Program-made: the position numbers and the translations under genes
The notes under the pieces: generated by a model
Databases searched by the model: none
Told to the model about the DNA's origin: nothing
What the model saw: the letters and a program-made list of their open reading frames with translations, nothing else
Source of the DNA: Phymorhynchus buccinoides
Lineage: Eukaryota; Mollusca; Gastropoda; Neogastropoda; Raphitomidae
Direction: 5' to 3'
DNA length: 64,000 bases
NCBI GenBank assembly: GCA_017654935.2
Contig: CM065712.1
Coordinates: forward strand, 16,694,319-16,758,318
In this document: piece by piece, positions 47,601-54,701 of the stretch
Numbering within the stretch: the first letter of the stretch is position 1
Layout of the letters: each line of letters begins with the position of its first letter

Positions 47601-47733
47601 GGCCGTGTGTCTGCCTGAACTTCTCCCTCTTGACGATGGCCATCAGCTGGGGGTCAGCGGTGTCCAGGGCCTCCTGACCGTTGACCACAGGGCTGGACTG
47701 CAGGGCCGCCACATTGTGACACCCCCGCACCGC
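25620..47733 (-). CDS. SHMT2: Serine hydroxymethyltransferase, mitochondrial-type (11 exons, N-terminal exon not included)
   Basis: PLP enzyme that interconverts serine plus tetrahydrofolate and glycine plus 5,10-methylene-THF. Exons on the - strand: 47733-47581, 45041-44962, 44182-43982, 43096-43015, 41294-41172, 39541-39402, 35893-35728, 34558-34459, 29625-29470, 29245-29138, 25747-25620. They sum to 1437 nt, 478 codons plus TGA, with every phase consistent. Visible hallmarks are [82 protein letters not shown] with the Schiff-base lysine, [22 protein letters not shown] and [13 protein letters not shown]. The C-terminus [10 protein letters not shown] and the upstream [10 protein letters not shown] resemble vertebrate SHMT2 more than SHMT1. 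The length fits a mature enzyme; only the leader is missing. Exon edges are heavily duplicated in the introns, but the coding copies look intact. Confidence 0.93.
25773..26102. repeat. (AATC)n/(ATCG)n tetranucleotide array interrupted by a MITE end
   Basis: Blocks of AATC and GATC on both sides of a TTATAAGAC..GGTTCCACTGTA piece (about 25885-25961). The right block is partly the inverted form. Confidence 0.9.
26106..26278. mobile_element. CAGTGGAACCTC..TTATAAGAC MITE copy
   Basis: TACAGTGGAACCTCTCTTAT at the left and AAAGGAGGTTCCACTGTA at the right, TA-flanked. Confidence 0.85.
26290..26502. mobile_element. Palindromic MITE (GCCTGCCACACTACATACG)
   Basis: cctgccacactacatacgat and the following ~50 nt (gcgatgcgattgtgacgatg) recur inverted at 26440-26502. 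Confidence 0.8.
26504..27560. other. Intronic, no gene seen
   Basis: AT-rich. At 27017-27085 there is (AAT)n followed by tttacatagcgcctattctc, the inverted 3'-tail motif of LINE/SINE repeats also seen at 28725 and 60860. Confidence 0.5.
28165..28785 (+). repeat. (GT)n-rich block ending in a retroposon-like tail
   Basis: GT microsatellite variants, then gtaaagtgctttgtgctcga and aaaagcgctatataaatatc with (ATT)n. This tail signature recurs at 57280 and inverted at 60860. Confidence 0.7.
29138..29245 (-). CDS. SHMT2: SHMT exon: [14 protein letters not shown]
   Basis: 108 nt: [20 protein letters not shown] then [15 protein letters not shown]. Acceptor gtcgacag, donor GTGAGT. It includes the conserved substrate-binding Arg of the GLRLG..SR region. 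Confidence 0.94.
29470..29625 (-). CDS. SHMT2: SHMT exon: [17 protein letters not shown]
   Basis: 156 nt: [52 protein letters not shown]. Acceptor cttcccag, donor GTCAGT. Confidence 0.95.
30003..30503. mobile_element. ATGGGTGCAAC MITE copy
   Basis: ATGGGTGCAACTCCCAAAAA at the left and AAAGAGTAGCACCCAT at the right. The inside has gtaggggtccagg and ccccggcaggg motifs. Confidence 0.75.
30698..32178. mobile_element. GTCGGTGAAAT-ended element, split by a nested transposon
   Basis: The left end is TATTGTCGGTGAAATAAAA and the right end GAATTTCACCGACGATATC. An inverted relative lies at 41312-41848. The insert is 30933-32021. Confidence 0.75.
30933..32021. mobile_element. 1089-bp TA-flanked non-autonomous transposon (pogo/Tc1-like ends)
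   Basis: CAGTGGTACCCCTCTAATAA at the left, TTATTAGAGGGGTACCACTG at the right, TA on both sides. No transposase frame. Subterminal copies of GTCTTATTAGAGG occur inside. Confidence 0.85.
32380..32560. repeat. Interspersed repeat (gtaatcaaaaacgcgtcatg)
   Basis: It is shared with 44240-44405 (ttctcatccctagctg, gtgttcaagtgcttc, ccctggagtctttta, ccagggtacgacaaca). A second partial copy at 32610-32665 is fused into the left end of the SHMT exon array. Confidence 0.75.
32711..34458. repeat. Exon-derived minisatellite (21 x 68 bp plus 4 x 78-79 bp)
   Basis: Units begin at 32711, 32779, 32847 and every 68 bp to 34071, then at 34139, 34217, 34295 and 34374. On the - strand each contains ATGTGTGACGCGTTGATGCG ACGAGGGTACAAG ([11 protein letters not shown]), a GTCAGTGAC donor and ~30 nt of intron. 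The 68-bp units lack 10 nt of the real exon end (the GTCGTGTCAG stretch) yet still keep a GTCAGT donor. Confidence 0.97.
34459..34558 (-). CDS. SHMT2: SHMT exon: [15 protein letters not shown]
   Basis: 100 nt: [20 protein letters not shown] then [13 protein letters not shown], donor GTCAGT. Its last ~45 nt and donor are tandemly repeated on the downstream side. Confidence 0.93.
34716..34824. mobile_element. TTAA MITE, family 1, internally deleted
   Basis: TTAACCCTTTCACCGCCAGC..TTGGCGGTGAAAGGGTTAA in only 109 bp. Confidence 0.85.
35314..35670. mobile_element. ATGGGTGCAAC MITE copy
   Basis: ATGGGTGCAACTCCCCAAAA..GAAAGAGTAGCATCCAT; closely similar inside to 30003-30503. Confidence 0.75.
35728..35893 (-). 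CDS. SHMT2: SHMT exon: [17 protein letters not shown]
   Basis: 166 nt: [55 protein letters not shown]. Acceptor ttctggcag, donor GTACAT. Confidence 0.95.
35910..36120. repeat. 15-bp minisatellite grown from a MITE end
   Basis: acagtggaacctcccttgta (the end of the TA-flanked MITE family), then about 13 copies of gaccttcccttgtaa. It begins some 17 bp upstream of the acceptor of the SGMIFYRKG exon. Confidence 0.9.
36622..36914. mobile_element. ATGGGTGC MITE copy (diverged)
   Basis: cATGGGTGCTCCTGGGAAAT at the left and GAAAGCAGGAGCATCCATG at the right. Confidence 0.65.
36931..37799. repeat. Four alternating inverted copies of one MITE
   Basis: Copies of a ~230-bp element (TTAAAGACCCAGTGACGCAC .. 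ccagctataagagggaaaac .. GGTGGATCTTTAA) lie in orientations -,+,-,+ at about 36931-37155, 37152-37345, 37340-37567 and 37563-37799. The single copy at 61777-62018 is the reference. Confidence 0.85.
37796..38046. mobile_element. TTAA MITE, family 1
   Basis: TTAACCCTTTCACCGCCAAT..TGGCGGTGAAAGGGTTAA. Its left TTAA is the right edge of the inverted MITE cluster. Confidence 0.85.
38219..38464. mobile_element. TTAA MITE, family 1
   Basis: TTAACCCTTTCACCGCCAAA..GGCGGTGAAAGGGTTAA, nearly identical to 37796-38046 and 173 bp away. Confidence 0.9.
38615..39345. repeat. ~23-bp degenerate array (ttgacccaaatttccatttg)
   Basis: Many variant copies of ccttgacccaaatttccatt on both sides of the duplicated SHMT exon fragment at 38862-39018. 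Confidence 0.85.
38862..39018 (-). pseudogene. Duplicated 3' part of the SHMT PLP-lysine exon
   Basis: It copies the last two thirds of exon 39541-39402 plus intron: [32 protein letters not shown], then GTTAGTGG instead of GTCAGTGG. The frame is still open, but it has no acceptor or 5' part, so it is a non-functional duplicate. Confidence 0.9.
39402..39541 (-). CDS. SHMT2: SHMT exon with the PLP lysine (THKTLRG)
   Basis: 140 nt: [20 protein letters not shown] then [27 protein letters not shown]. The Lys of THK forms the PLP aldimine in this family. Partial copies of both edges lie in the neighbouring introns. Confidence 0.95.
39545..40215. repeat. Intron array containing copies of the SHMT PLP exon's 5' edge
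   Basis: Units of cacacaaacacaggggcgcg and cacagatttacacaaacatg. Several (near 39859-39888, 39938-39960, 40085-40110 and 40163-40190) carry accgccttcacctcgtcaca gatctgcag, which on the - strand is the acceptor plus ICDEVKAV. Confidence 0.93.
40638..40794. mobile_element. CCGTATTTTACGGA MITE copy
   Basis: ACCGTATTTTACGGACTATA at the left and GTTCGTAAAATACGGTA at the right, TA-flanked. Confidence 0.85.
40880..41127. mobile_element. TTAA MITE, family 1 (diverged)
   Basis: ccTTTCACTGCCAATGTCGC..TGGCTGGCGGCGAAAGGGTTA; the edges have decayed. Confidence 0.7.
41172..41294 (-). CDS. SHMT2: SHMT exon: [14 protein letters not shown]
   Basis: 41 codons, phase 0 at both ends. It contains [20 protein letters not shown]. 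Acceptor gtttccag, donor GTGAGT. Confidence 0.95.
41312..41848. mobile_element. GTCGGTGAAAT-ended element, second copy
   Basis: ATATCGTCGGTGAAATTCAA at the left and AATTTCACTGACGATATC at the right. A piece of the 23.7-kb SINE-like repeat sits at 41371-41450. Confidence 0.75.
41868..42132 (+). mobile_element. tRNA-derived SINE (GGTGGCAGAGTGG family)
   Basis: A-box-like GGTGGCAGAGTGGTCAAG and B-box-like GGGTTTGAATC in a tRNA-like head, then cagtccttcggatggggact and the family body ending at ttgatagctagg. Confidence 0.8.
42475..42550 (-). mobile_element. tRNA-like sequence (SINE head or tRNA pseudogene)
   Basis: Read on the -: TAGCTCATTGGTAGAGTGTC (A box), then GGTTCCGGGTCTGATTC (B box). The acceptor-stem ends do not pair, so it is not called a functional tRNA. 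Confidence 0.5.
43015..43096 (-). CDS. SHMT2: SHMT exon: [14 protein letters not shown]
   Basis: 82 nt encoding [20 protein letters not shown] then SMPYRLD. Acceptor tcttctcag, donor GTAAGT. Confidence 0.95.
43512..43930 (+). mobile_element. tRNA-derived SINE, most complete copy
   Basis: GGTGGCAGAGTGGTTAAAAC head, GGGTTCGAATC B box, body as in 41868, then a 3' part aattgggtaggcgctgcact shared with 19251-19545. It ends just before the SHMT exon at 43982. Confidence 0.85.
43982..44182 (-). CDS. SHMT2: SHMT exon: YYGGN..DLPDGG
   Basis: 201 nt. It encodes [40 protein letters not shown] and [13 protein letters not shown]. Acceptor gttggcag, donor GTGAGT. Confidence 0.96.
44962..45041 (-). CDS. 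SHMT2: SHMT exon: [16 protein letters not shown]
   Basis: 80 nt, acceptor ttttgcag, donor GTAGGG. It completes [20 protein letters not shown] and the [12 protein letters not shown] loop near the active site. Confidence 0.95.
45106..45325. mobile_element. TTAA MITE, family 2 (CCCCTTGACTGCC)
   Basis: TTAACCCCTTGACTGCCATA..CTCTGGCAGTGAAGGGGTTAA. An inverted relative lies at 52430-52660. Confidence 0.85.
45345..46259 (-). mobile_element. LINE ORF2 C-terminal remnant (L1/Tx1-like zinc-knuckle region)
   Basis: A 196-codon open frame includes [40 protein letters not shown] and [20 protein letters not shown]. After a stop it continues with [25 protein letters not shown] is the post-RT cysteine motif of L1-like elements. 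The RT core is absent. Confidence 0.75.
46348..46784. mobile_element. hAT-like MITE (CAGGSCTGCCTACC)
   Basis: CAGGCCTGCCTACC at the left and GGTAGGCAGCCCTG at the right. An internal ttccagggac motif occurs several times. The target duplication is unclear. Confidence 0.55.
46842..47580. repeat. Six tandem copies of the SHMT LELIASE exon edge
   Basis: Copies start at 46842, 46967, 47084, 47208, 47334 and 47459 (period 117-126 bp), then the real exon at 47581. On the - strand most carry GGCCTGGAGCTCATCGCCTC TGAG (GLELIASE) and GTATTG. Spacers contain agtgtagagtaggg. Confidence 0.97.
47581..47733 (-). CDS. SHMT2: SHMT exon: N-terminal region to LELIASE
   Basis: 51 codons, phase 0 at both ends. 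It runs [20 protein letters not shown] ... [17 protein letters not shown], then GTATTG. The first ~20 residues are poorly conserved, as expected for the end of a leader. Confidence 0.92.
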
Positions 47734-47775
47734 CTGACAAAGACAGAAAAACACAACGACACGAAGTTGTTATTA

Positions 47776-48212
47776 TATGCGATCCAGCACCACGAAAGGG
47801 ACATTAAGTCGCTGGGCTAATTTCTCACAACAGGCTTGCAAAACCAAAACAATCTCTAATTTCTTATAAATTAAGTTATGGGTATTATCGTGCTCTCTAA
47901 GACCTCATCTTTCCATATTTATAAAGGATAATCTTTATTATGGTCTCTAAATACTACAAAAATTGCTTCGAAATGAGTAGGTTGATGCATATTTGTTTTT
48001 CCAGATAGGCTAAACTTTAGACTGTGATTTTTCAAAATGGCCGACAGTCACCCTACCAACTTTGAATGCTCATAACTCTAAAACGAAAAAAGTTACAAGA
48101 ATGGTTCTTATATTATTTGAAAGAGAATTGTCTGAAGTTTTTAACTGTACCATTGACTCAGAATGGTCATATTGACATTTAATGTCCCTTTCATGATGTT
48201 GGGTCACATATG
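47776..48212. mobile_element. GTGACCCAGCACC MITE, uninterrupted copy
   Basis: TATGCGATCCAGCACCACGA..GATGTTGGGTCACATA. It serves as the empty-site reference for 15695-16342 and 59702-62169. Confidence 0.85.
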
Positions 48213-49512
48213 TATGGGACCTGACGACATATTGTCACACGGCTATTGTTACCTCCCTTTGCGTCTCCCTAAAAAACAATATCAACGAACAATTCCAAAG
48301 AACGAAAACTCTGGAGAAACTCGAGGGAAACGCAAAGAACAGTAACTCTGGAGATGGCATCCCATCGCACTGTGACACTGCCACACTATCTGTGCTTAGT
48401 TAAAGTAAGGAAAAACACATCAAGATCTTAAATTGTAAACCTCCCTCCACGCTCAGTGATGTCCTGAGGCTCCGGTCATAGGACATTGGCCTATTAAAAT
48501 TGAAAATGTCCCATTGTGTTCTCCCCTGCCAGGACAAATGTCTGATAAAAATTTTAACACTGGCATGCTTTGTCTTATTGATTTCTGCAAGAGCCAGGAC
48601 ATTGTCCTATTGATTTCTCTACTCTCAGGACAGCTGAGTTTGTCCTATCACTTTTCAATCCTCAGTACATCAATGCACATAATCTCACTATCTATGCATA
48701 AGTCAAACACAGCAACTTGAGCAAGATGTTACATTGTGACACATCTGCGGATAAATTAGCAAAGAAAAAACAGCAAAGCGTTAAATGCATATCAAGTGCT
48801 GTTGCCGAGAACGTCAGCGTGGCATCCCCTTCCACCTCTTTTTCCCACCCACCTTTTTCAAGGTCAAAGGCCGAGAGGTTATACTTATAGTCAACCAACA
48901 GAACAATGTCAGTTTCAAGCATTAGCTAATATAACACAGTAGAAACATTTGGAGTGATTCTGTGCCATGGCTTACAGGAAACTACATCGTCAGACAACAA
49001 AGAAATAGAGTACTATAACACTGAACATTTTGAGTGATTCTGTGCCATGGTTTACAGGAAACTACATTGTCAGACAACAAAGAAATAGAGTACTATAACA
49101 CTAGAACATTTTGAGTGATTCTGTGCCATGGTTTACAGGAAACTACATCGTCAGACAACAAAGAAATAGACTCGGGCAACTGCAACAAACCGAAACGTCA
49201 ACACCACATTTTTATTGTAAAGTTGTCATCACTCAAATGACAGCTCAAAATCCAGCAACAGCAAAAGAATGTTGCCGAGTATGTGCAGTGATTCACAAGA
49301 TATTGCTCAAACAAACAAAAAAATCAAACAAATAGATAAAAAAAATCAGGTATAAACAATTGTACATGCATGATATAAGCCCAAGGCTCTTCGTGGAGTG
49401 GAGGAAGGCTAATGAAAAAACAACCCACACAATTTCCAAGCACAAACGGCACAATCCATTATTATTCATGTATCAATTAATCTAAAATTTCAGGGCATGA
49501 TCTTGGGAGTGG
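48213..49512. other. Intronic or intergenic, no gene seen; contains a 3 x ~80-bp repeat
   Basis: Three near-identical units (gagtgattctgtgccatggt, ggaaactacatcgtcagaca) span about 48944-49170. The rest is unassigned AT-rich DNA. Confidence 0.6.
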
Positions 49513-49677
49513 TACAGTGGAACCTCCCTTATAAGACTCCCTCCCATATAAGACCTATTTCTCTAAGACATTGTCCTTCTTTGTAAGTATTAAAATTACC
49601 TCCCTTAAAGACCCCTCCCTTATAAGACCTTCAAAAAATCATCCAAAATGAGGTCTTATAGGGGAGGTTCCACTGTA
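49513..49677. mobile_element. CAGTGGAACCTCCC MITE copy
   Basis: TACAGTGGAACCTCCCTTAT..TAGGGGAGGTTCCACTGTA, TA-flanked. Confidence 0.85.
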
Positions 49678-50089
49678 GTATAATAATCTTCAACACAATT
49701 TCATCAAAATCGGTCCATAACTTTGGTAGCCAGGCAACAGAAAAGGACAAAAGCAAAGAAGTTAAGATGGACTGAGGCAGACTGGCAGACAGACAGGCAG
49801 ACAGACACTGAGACAGACAGGCAGACGATGACATCATCTCTTTCAGGGCGGAGGTAACAACGGCCTTTTGACACAACCATCAGCTGTATGCAATGCTGTC
49901 TTACTCTTATCCCTGATGTATTGATTGTGCGAGCTGCGAGTGCAGTCTGACATTTTGCATGAATCTATTAGATCTGCCGGTGAAGACAAACAGATCGAAG
50001 TAAAACAATAGCCCAGAGAGTGAGAAGTCTGCGGGGAGAGACTTAGTTAATTAAGTTAGTGCTAGGGGAAAAAGAGGAAAGTAGGGATC

Positions 50090-50324
50090 AGGGAGAAAGA
50101 GACAGAGATAGTGGAGTGGTGGAGAAAGAGAGAGAGAGACTGAGAGAAAGATGGGGGGGTGGGTGGAGGGGGGGAGAAAGAGAGAGAGACAGAGTGTGTG
50201 TGTGTGTGTGTGGTGTGTTGTGTGTGTGTGTGTGTCTGTCTGTGTATGAGGTGTGTGTGTGTGTGAGAGAGAGAGACAGAGTGCTTGAGAGAGAGAGAGA
50301 GAGCTCGGTGAGAGAGAGAGGGGA

Positions 50325-50404
<80 letters not shown>

Positions 50405-50466
50405 ACTCAAACTCAATTTTTTGTTGTTGAGGGTAAACAGATAAGCATAATGTGCTTTTTTACACC

Positions 50467-50549
<83 letters not shown>

Positions 50550-50550
50550 G

Positions 50551-50575
<25 letters not shown>
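50090..50575. repeat. (GA)n/(GT)n microsatellites
   Basis: Long GA tracts at 50333-50402 and 50469-50570. The frames here are Ser-Leu or Arg-Glu artefacts. Confidence 0.95.
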
Positions 50576-50582
<7 letters not shown>

Positions 50583-51004
50583 AGCAAAAAACTAGCATCC
50601 ATGTCTTATATTTTGCATGCATGTGTGTGTATGGGGGTGAGTGGATATGTGCAAGGGCACATGTGAGCAGCAATGCGAAACTGCTTCATTCGTTTGTTCA
50701 TTCACATGTTTTCTCTCTCTCTCTAACTCTACCCCACCACCACCACCACCCCAACTCACCCTATCTCTTACTAAGTTTGAGGTTACTTGTTATCTCTGGG
50801 CAGAGCCCTGTCATGACATTTCTTGTCTTGTCTGCCTGAGGATACACTGTCTGTCTGGCCTGTGCTTTCTGTGTCAGTGTGCACAACCACCTCTTGACAT
50901 TCAGCCTCTTTTATCTTATCTCTAGACATAAAGAAACAATTCATGACCGTGCACAGGAAATTGAGCAGTCAACTAGTTTGTCCCCAAGCACATGATTACT
51001 TCAA

Positions 51005-51444
51005 GACACACTGACGCACCACGATTAAGTCCCTTGGTTTTTTTCTGGGTAGCTGTGACCCACATACAAATGCCCCCAACTTCAAATTGAGGCTGCTCTT
51101 TAACCCTTTCAGCCCAAAAATATAATTAAACTTACCTGAGTCACAGAGAGAAAAAAATCCGCAATATTGCAAATTCCCCTGTGACGTGCATAACACTAGC
51201 TAGGCCTATCCTTGCCTCCCAGAATTTAAAAAATAGGGTCTTCACATAGCACGCCCTGATTTGATGCTTTTTTAGTGACATGGGTGGTGCAAACCATTGT
51301 GGTGCAAAAATGCGACGTTGGCGGTAAAAGGGTTAAAATGATGTTTCGTTTTCAATTTGGGGGCATTTGTATGGGAGTCAAACCTGGTCAAAACAAGATT
51401 TCTTACCAGCTAGTGTAAGAGGGAAAACCTGTGTGGGTCTTTAA
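51005..51444. mobile_element. GACGCACCACGATTAAG MITE split by a TTAA element
   Basis: It is the same family as 61777-62018. It reads to ggctgctcTTTAA, then the family-1 insert 51100-51336, then resumes AATGATGTTTCGTTTTCAAT. Confidence 0.85.
51100..51336. mobile_element. TTAA MITE, family 1 (nested)
   Basis: TTAACCCTTTCAGCCCAAAA..TTGGCGGTAAAAGGGTTAA inside another MITE. Confidence 0.85.
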
Positions 51445-51694
51445 CCCTTTCACTGCCAGACATATTTCAGCCAAAAATGTCCATTGAAGTTACCTGGGTA
51501 GAGAACATTTAAACCAATCTACAGTATTGGGGATTCTTATATGACATATATAAAGTAAGGTCTATCCTTACTTCCCAAAACTAAGACAATAGGGTCTTTG
51601 GATAATAGACCCCGATTTGATGCTTTTTAGTGACATAGGTGTTAAAATAAATCACTGTGGTGCTAAAATGGGACTTTGGCAGTGAAAGGGTTAG
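51441..51694. mobile_element. TTAA MITE, family 1
   Basis: TTAACCCTTTCACTGCCAGA..TTTGGCAGTGAAAGGGTTAG, abutting the end of the previous MITE. Confidence 0.85.
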
Positions 51695-51821
51695 AACTGT
51701 GCAGGAAAATGAGTCTTGTGACTAATTCTAAAGCACATTATAACTTCAAATCCTCTGAGCTTCAGATTGTTAGCAGGCCCGGGTCATTGAACCCTCCCAG
51801 AGAACATGATTTTTATTTTAT

Positions 51822-51993
51822 TTAACCTTTTCGCTGCCCACGACATATATATATATACGTCCTCTATAGCGCTTCAGTACTTGCCACCGACGTATATATA
51901 CGTCGCCGCTAAGTAGAGATATCGCTGCGTTCAAAAATCGCGCGGCAAGCCGGCGGCGCATGCGCAAGTAGTAGGCGGCACTGAAGGGGTTAA
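51822..51993. mobile_element. Short TTAA element (CCTTTTCGCTGCC)
   Basis: TTAACCTTTTCGCTGCCCAC..GGCACTGAAGGGGTTAA with inner atatatacgtc inverted motifs. It shares its right TTAA with the next element. Confidence 0.7.
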
Positions 51994-52294
51994 CCCTTTC
52001 ACCACCAATGTCACATTTCTGCACCACACTGACTTAAATGTCACTAAGAGACATAAAATTAGGTCCTGTCATACATGGCGAAAGCCGATACGCAACGTTA
52101 AACTGAACTTCCATCCTAAAATTAGGGTCTGTTATCCAATGACCTTATGTTGTTAATTTTTGGAGATAAGAAAAGGCCTTATTTGATACACGTCATGCAT
52201 AGGGGATTAACACTATTTCAGATGCCAACTCTTCTTTATCCAGGTAAGTTTGAAAAAAAAAAGGCTAAAAAATGGCTGGCAATGAAAGGGTTAA
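51990..52294. mobile_element. TTAA MITE, family 1, with a SINE-like insert
   Basis: TTAACCCTTTCACCACCAAT..ATGGCTGGCAATGAAAGGGTTAA. 52066-52110 is the inverse of the ggatggaagttcagtttaac repeat. Confidence 0.75.
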
Positions 52295-52429
52295 CCCTCC
52301 TAGACAACAGAAGAAAAAAATATCAAAGTGCTGTAGTAGTAGATAACAACATTCAACCAAAATATAATAAGAATTTAACATCATAGAACAATTAGGGTTT
52401 TTTCCGTTTTTTGCTTTCAGTGTTTGTGT

Positions 52430-52660
52430 TTAACCCCTTGACTGCCAGAGAAAATGAAAGAAAACAAATCATTGTACAAATCATGCCATGAAAAAGACAA
52501 CCGATAGAGCCAATCTGGCAAAATGTTCTGAGGACATAACTCTCTTGACTGCGTTAGAGCAAAAGCCAGCATACCAGAGTTATTCCTCTTCATCTGATGA
52601 CATCATCAGTGATGTCATCAAGTCAGTACGTGATACATTATACGGCAGTCGAGGGGTTAA
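52430..52660. mobile_element. TTAA MITE, family 2
   Basis: TTAACCCCTTGACTGCCAGA..CGGCAGTCGAGGGGTTAA, the inverse of 45106-45325. Confidence 0.85.
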
Positions 52661-52928
52661 ATTTAACATACTAAATCATCATAAGAAAACATTACTCTAT
52701 AAGTATAACTAGCCTAAGGAACAAAAAGGCATAGCTTGTGAAATGCGGTCAATGGCGGAGGGGTTGTTGCAGTACTTAATGTACATGCATTAACAACAAT
52801 AACACAATTGTTTTGCTTGTTTTACTTTATTTTAGTTTGAGAAAGGGTCGAACAACTTTTTTTGGCGATTTGGGTTCTTTATTTTTTCTCATAAAAACAA
52901 ATCATCAGAAGTGAAGTGATTCACTGGA

Positions 52929-52952
52929 CACAACAACAACAACAACAACAAC

Positions 52953-53026
<74 letters not shown>
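52929..53026. repeat. (CAA)n microsatellite, tail of the adjacent LINE fragment
   Basis: About 32 CAA units. It lies at the 3' side of the - strand LINE fragment. Confidence 0.9.
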
Positions 53027-53027
<1 letters not shown>

Positions 53028-53430
53028 TACAGTATTCATACGGCGCTGAATCTTGATAGAAATCAAATCAAAGCGCACACACACGTTAGCATTCATAACG
53101 CATTCAAACAAAAATGCAATACAAAGCGAACACGCACATATGACATAAATGGTATACAGCAGAAACAGACCTAAAGGCAAGAGAGAGAAGAGAAAGAGAG
53201 TGGAGCCTCAATGACGGGGGGACAGGTGGGTTTTGAGGTTAGATTTGAAAGCAGAGAGGGTCGGTCGCTGACGGAGGGAAAGAGGAAGTTTGTTCCAAGA
53301 TGTCAGTCCTGAGACAGCAAAAGAGCGCCGACCAACAGTTGAAAGCTTATACCTAGTTGGACAGCGTCACTGGCTTTCTTCAAATATCACTTTAGGTGTG
53401 AACAGACCGAAAGCTAAAGAACGAACGTCA
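53027..53430 (-). mobile_element. LINE 3'-end remnant
   Basis: The - strand reads RYKLSTVGRRSFAVSGLTSW, NKLPLSLRQRPTLSAFKSNL, KTHL. This is the same post-RT terminal motif as at 2730 and 61330. Confidence 0.7.
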
Positions 53431-53438
53431 TTGATTGA

Positions 53439-53888
53439 TTAACCCCTTCACTGCCACAGGAAAACTGAGAAATCATCGATTTTCTTATTATAGAGCTTAA
53501 CCCTTTCACCGCCAATGTCACAATGGTTTAACACACATCAAAAGGCTTCAAACCAGGGTCCGTTGGATCCAAAGATCCTATTTTCTAAATTTGGGAGGTA
53601 AGGATAGGCCTAATGTTATACATGTCACAGAGGAATTCCCAATTTTGCAGATATTTTTTTCTCTACCCAGGTAAGTTTAATTGTATTTTTGGGGCTGAAA
53701 AATGGCTGGCGGCGAAAGGGTTAAAAAGTAAGAAATCTGTTTAGACTCACACTGACCTTGATGGGAGGGGGGGGGGGGGGGGGGGGGACTGTTGATCCTT
53801 GCAGGAGAGCTAGTCAAACTTTGCAGCTTAGCCTGGTAAAAAGAGCTAAGCTGGAAAGGTTGACCAACTCTCTCTACCAAGGATCAGC

Positions 53889-53949
<61 letters not shown>

Positions 53950-54473
53950 ACCCCCCCCCCCCCCCTATCAAGGTCAGTGTTTGTTGTCCTGATCCAGCAG
54001 TCAACACTTTTCTCTTCATTGCTGTTTGACTCAATCTGACAAAACGGTCTTTCCTGGCTGATCTAAACCAAAAACCATCATCCCAGGACTATGACATCAT
54101 CAATCATCATCATGCCCAGTATTGCTCTCTAAATATCGAATGATCAATATGGACTTTTTTCGTAAGTATGATAATACCAAGGATATTTTAAATGACGCAG
54201 AAATTGACATTACTGTAATTGCAAAAGCAATGCTGTCCTCAACTATTGGAAGACTACTGTAGAGGTTTTCTTTACTTTTTTTAAAATATGTCGTTCTTAT
54301 GCATGTTATTTTACCTTTTTTTTCTTTTTTTTGTGTATGTGTGCTGTCTAAAATCACGATCTATGTGAAAAGACATTAAATTAAAGATTCATTGACATCA
54401 ATGACATCATCAATGACATCATCAATGACATCATACACTACTAGACTATCTCGCGTAGCAGGGAAGGGGTTAA
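53439..54473. mobile_element. Composite TTAA element holding a second TTAA MITE and poly-G/C
   Basis: TTAACCCCTTCACTGCCACA at the left and GCAGGGAAGGGGTTAA at the right. Inside are a family-1 MITE (53497-53724) and a hairpin-like segment (53757-53980) with long G and C runs and inverted flanks. Confidence 0.6.
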
Positions 54474-54701
54474 AGCCAGGTGAGCATTCTCACCCATTGT
54501 CGTAAGGTCCCCCATTCTTGAAAAACAAAACTGAGAAAGCAATGACAGTGCTCGTCCCAGGTGAAGGTGAAGGACACGGTGAATGTCAAGGTCAAATGGT
54601 TTATAGGAGCTGTAGTGTCGAAAATAAAAAGACTTGATTACGGTATTTTTCGGACTATAAGGCGATACTTTTTTTTCTCAGATTCAGACCCCTGCGCCTT
54701 A

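Noticed and set aside
50051..50673. Ser-Leu-rich coding region
   Set aside because: (GA)n microsatellite read on the - strand.
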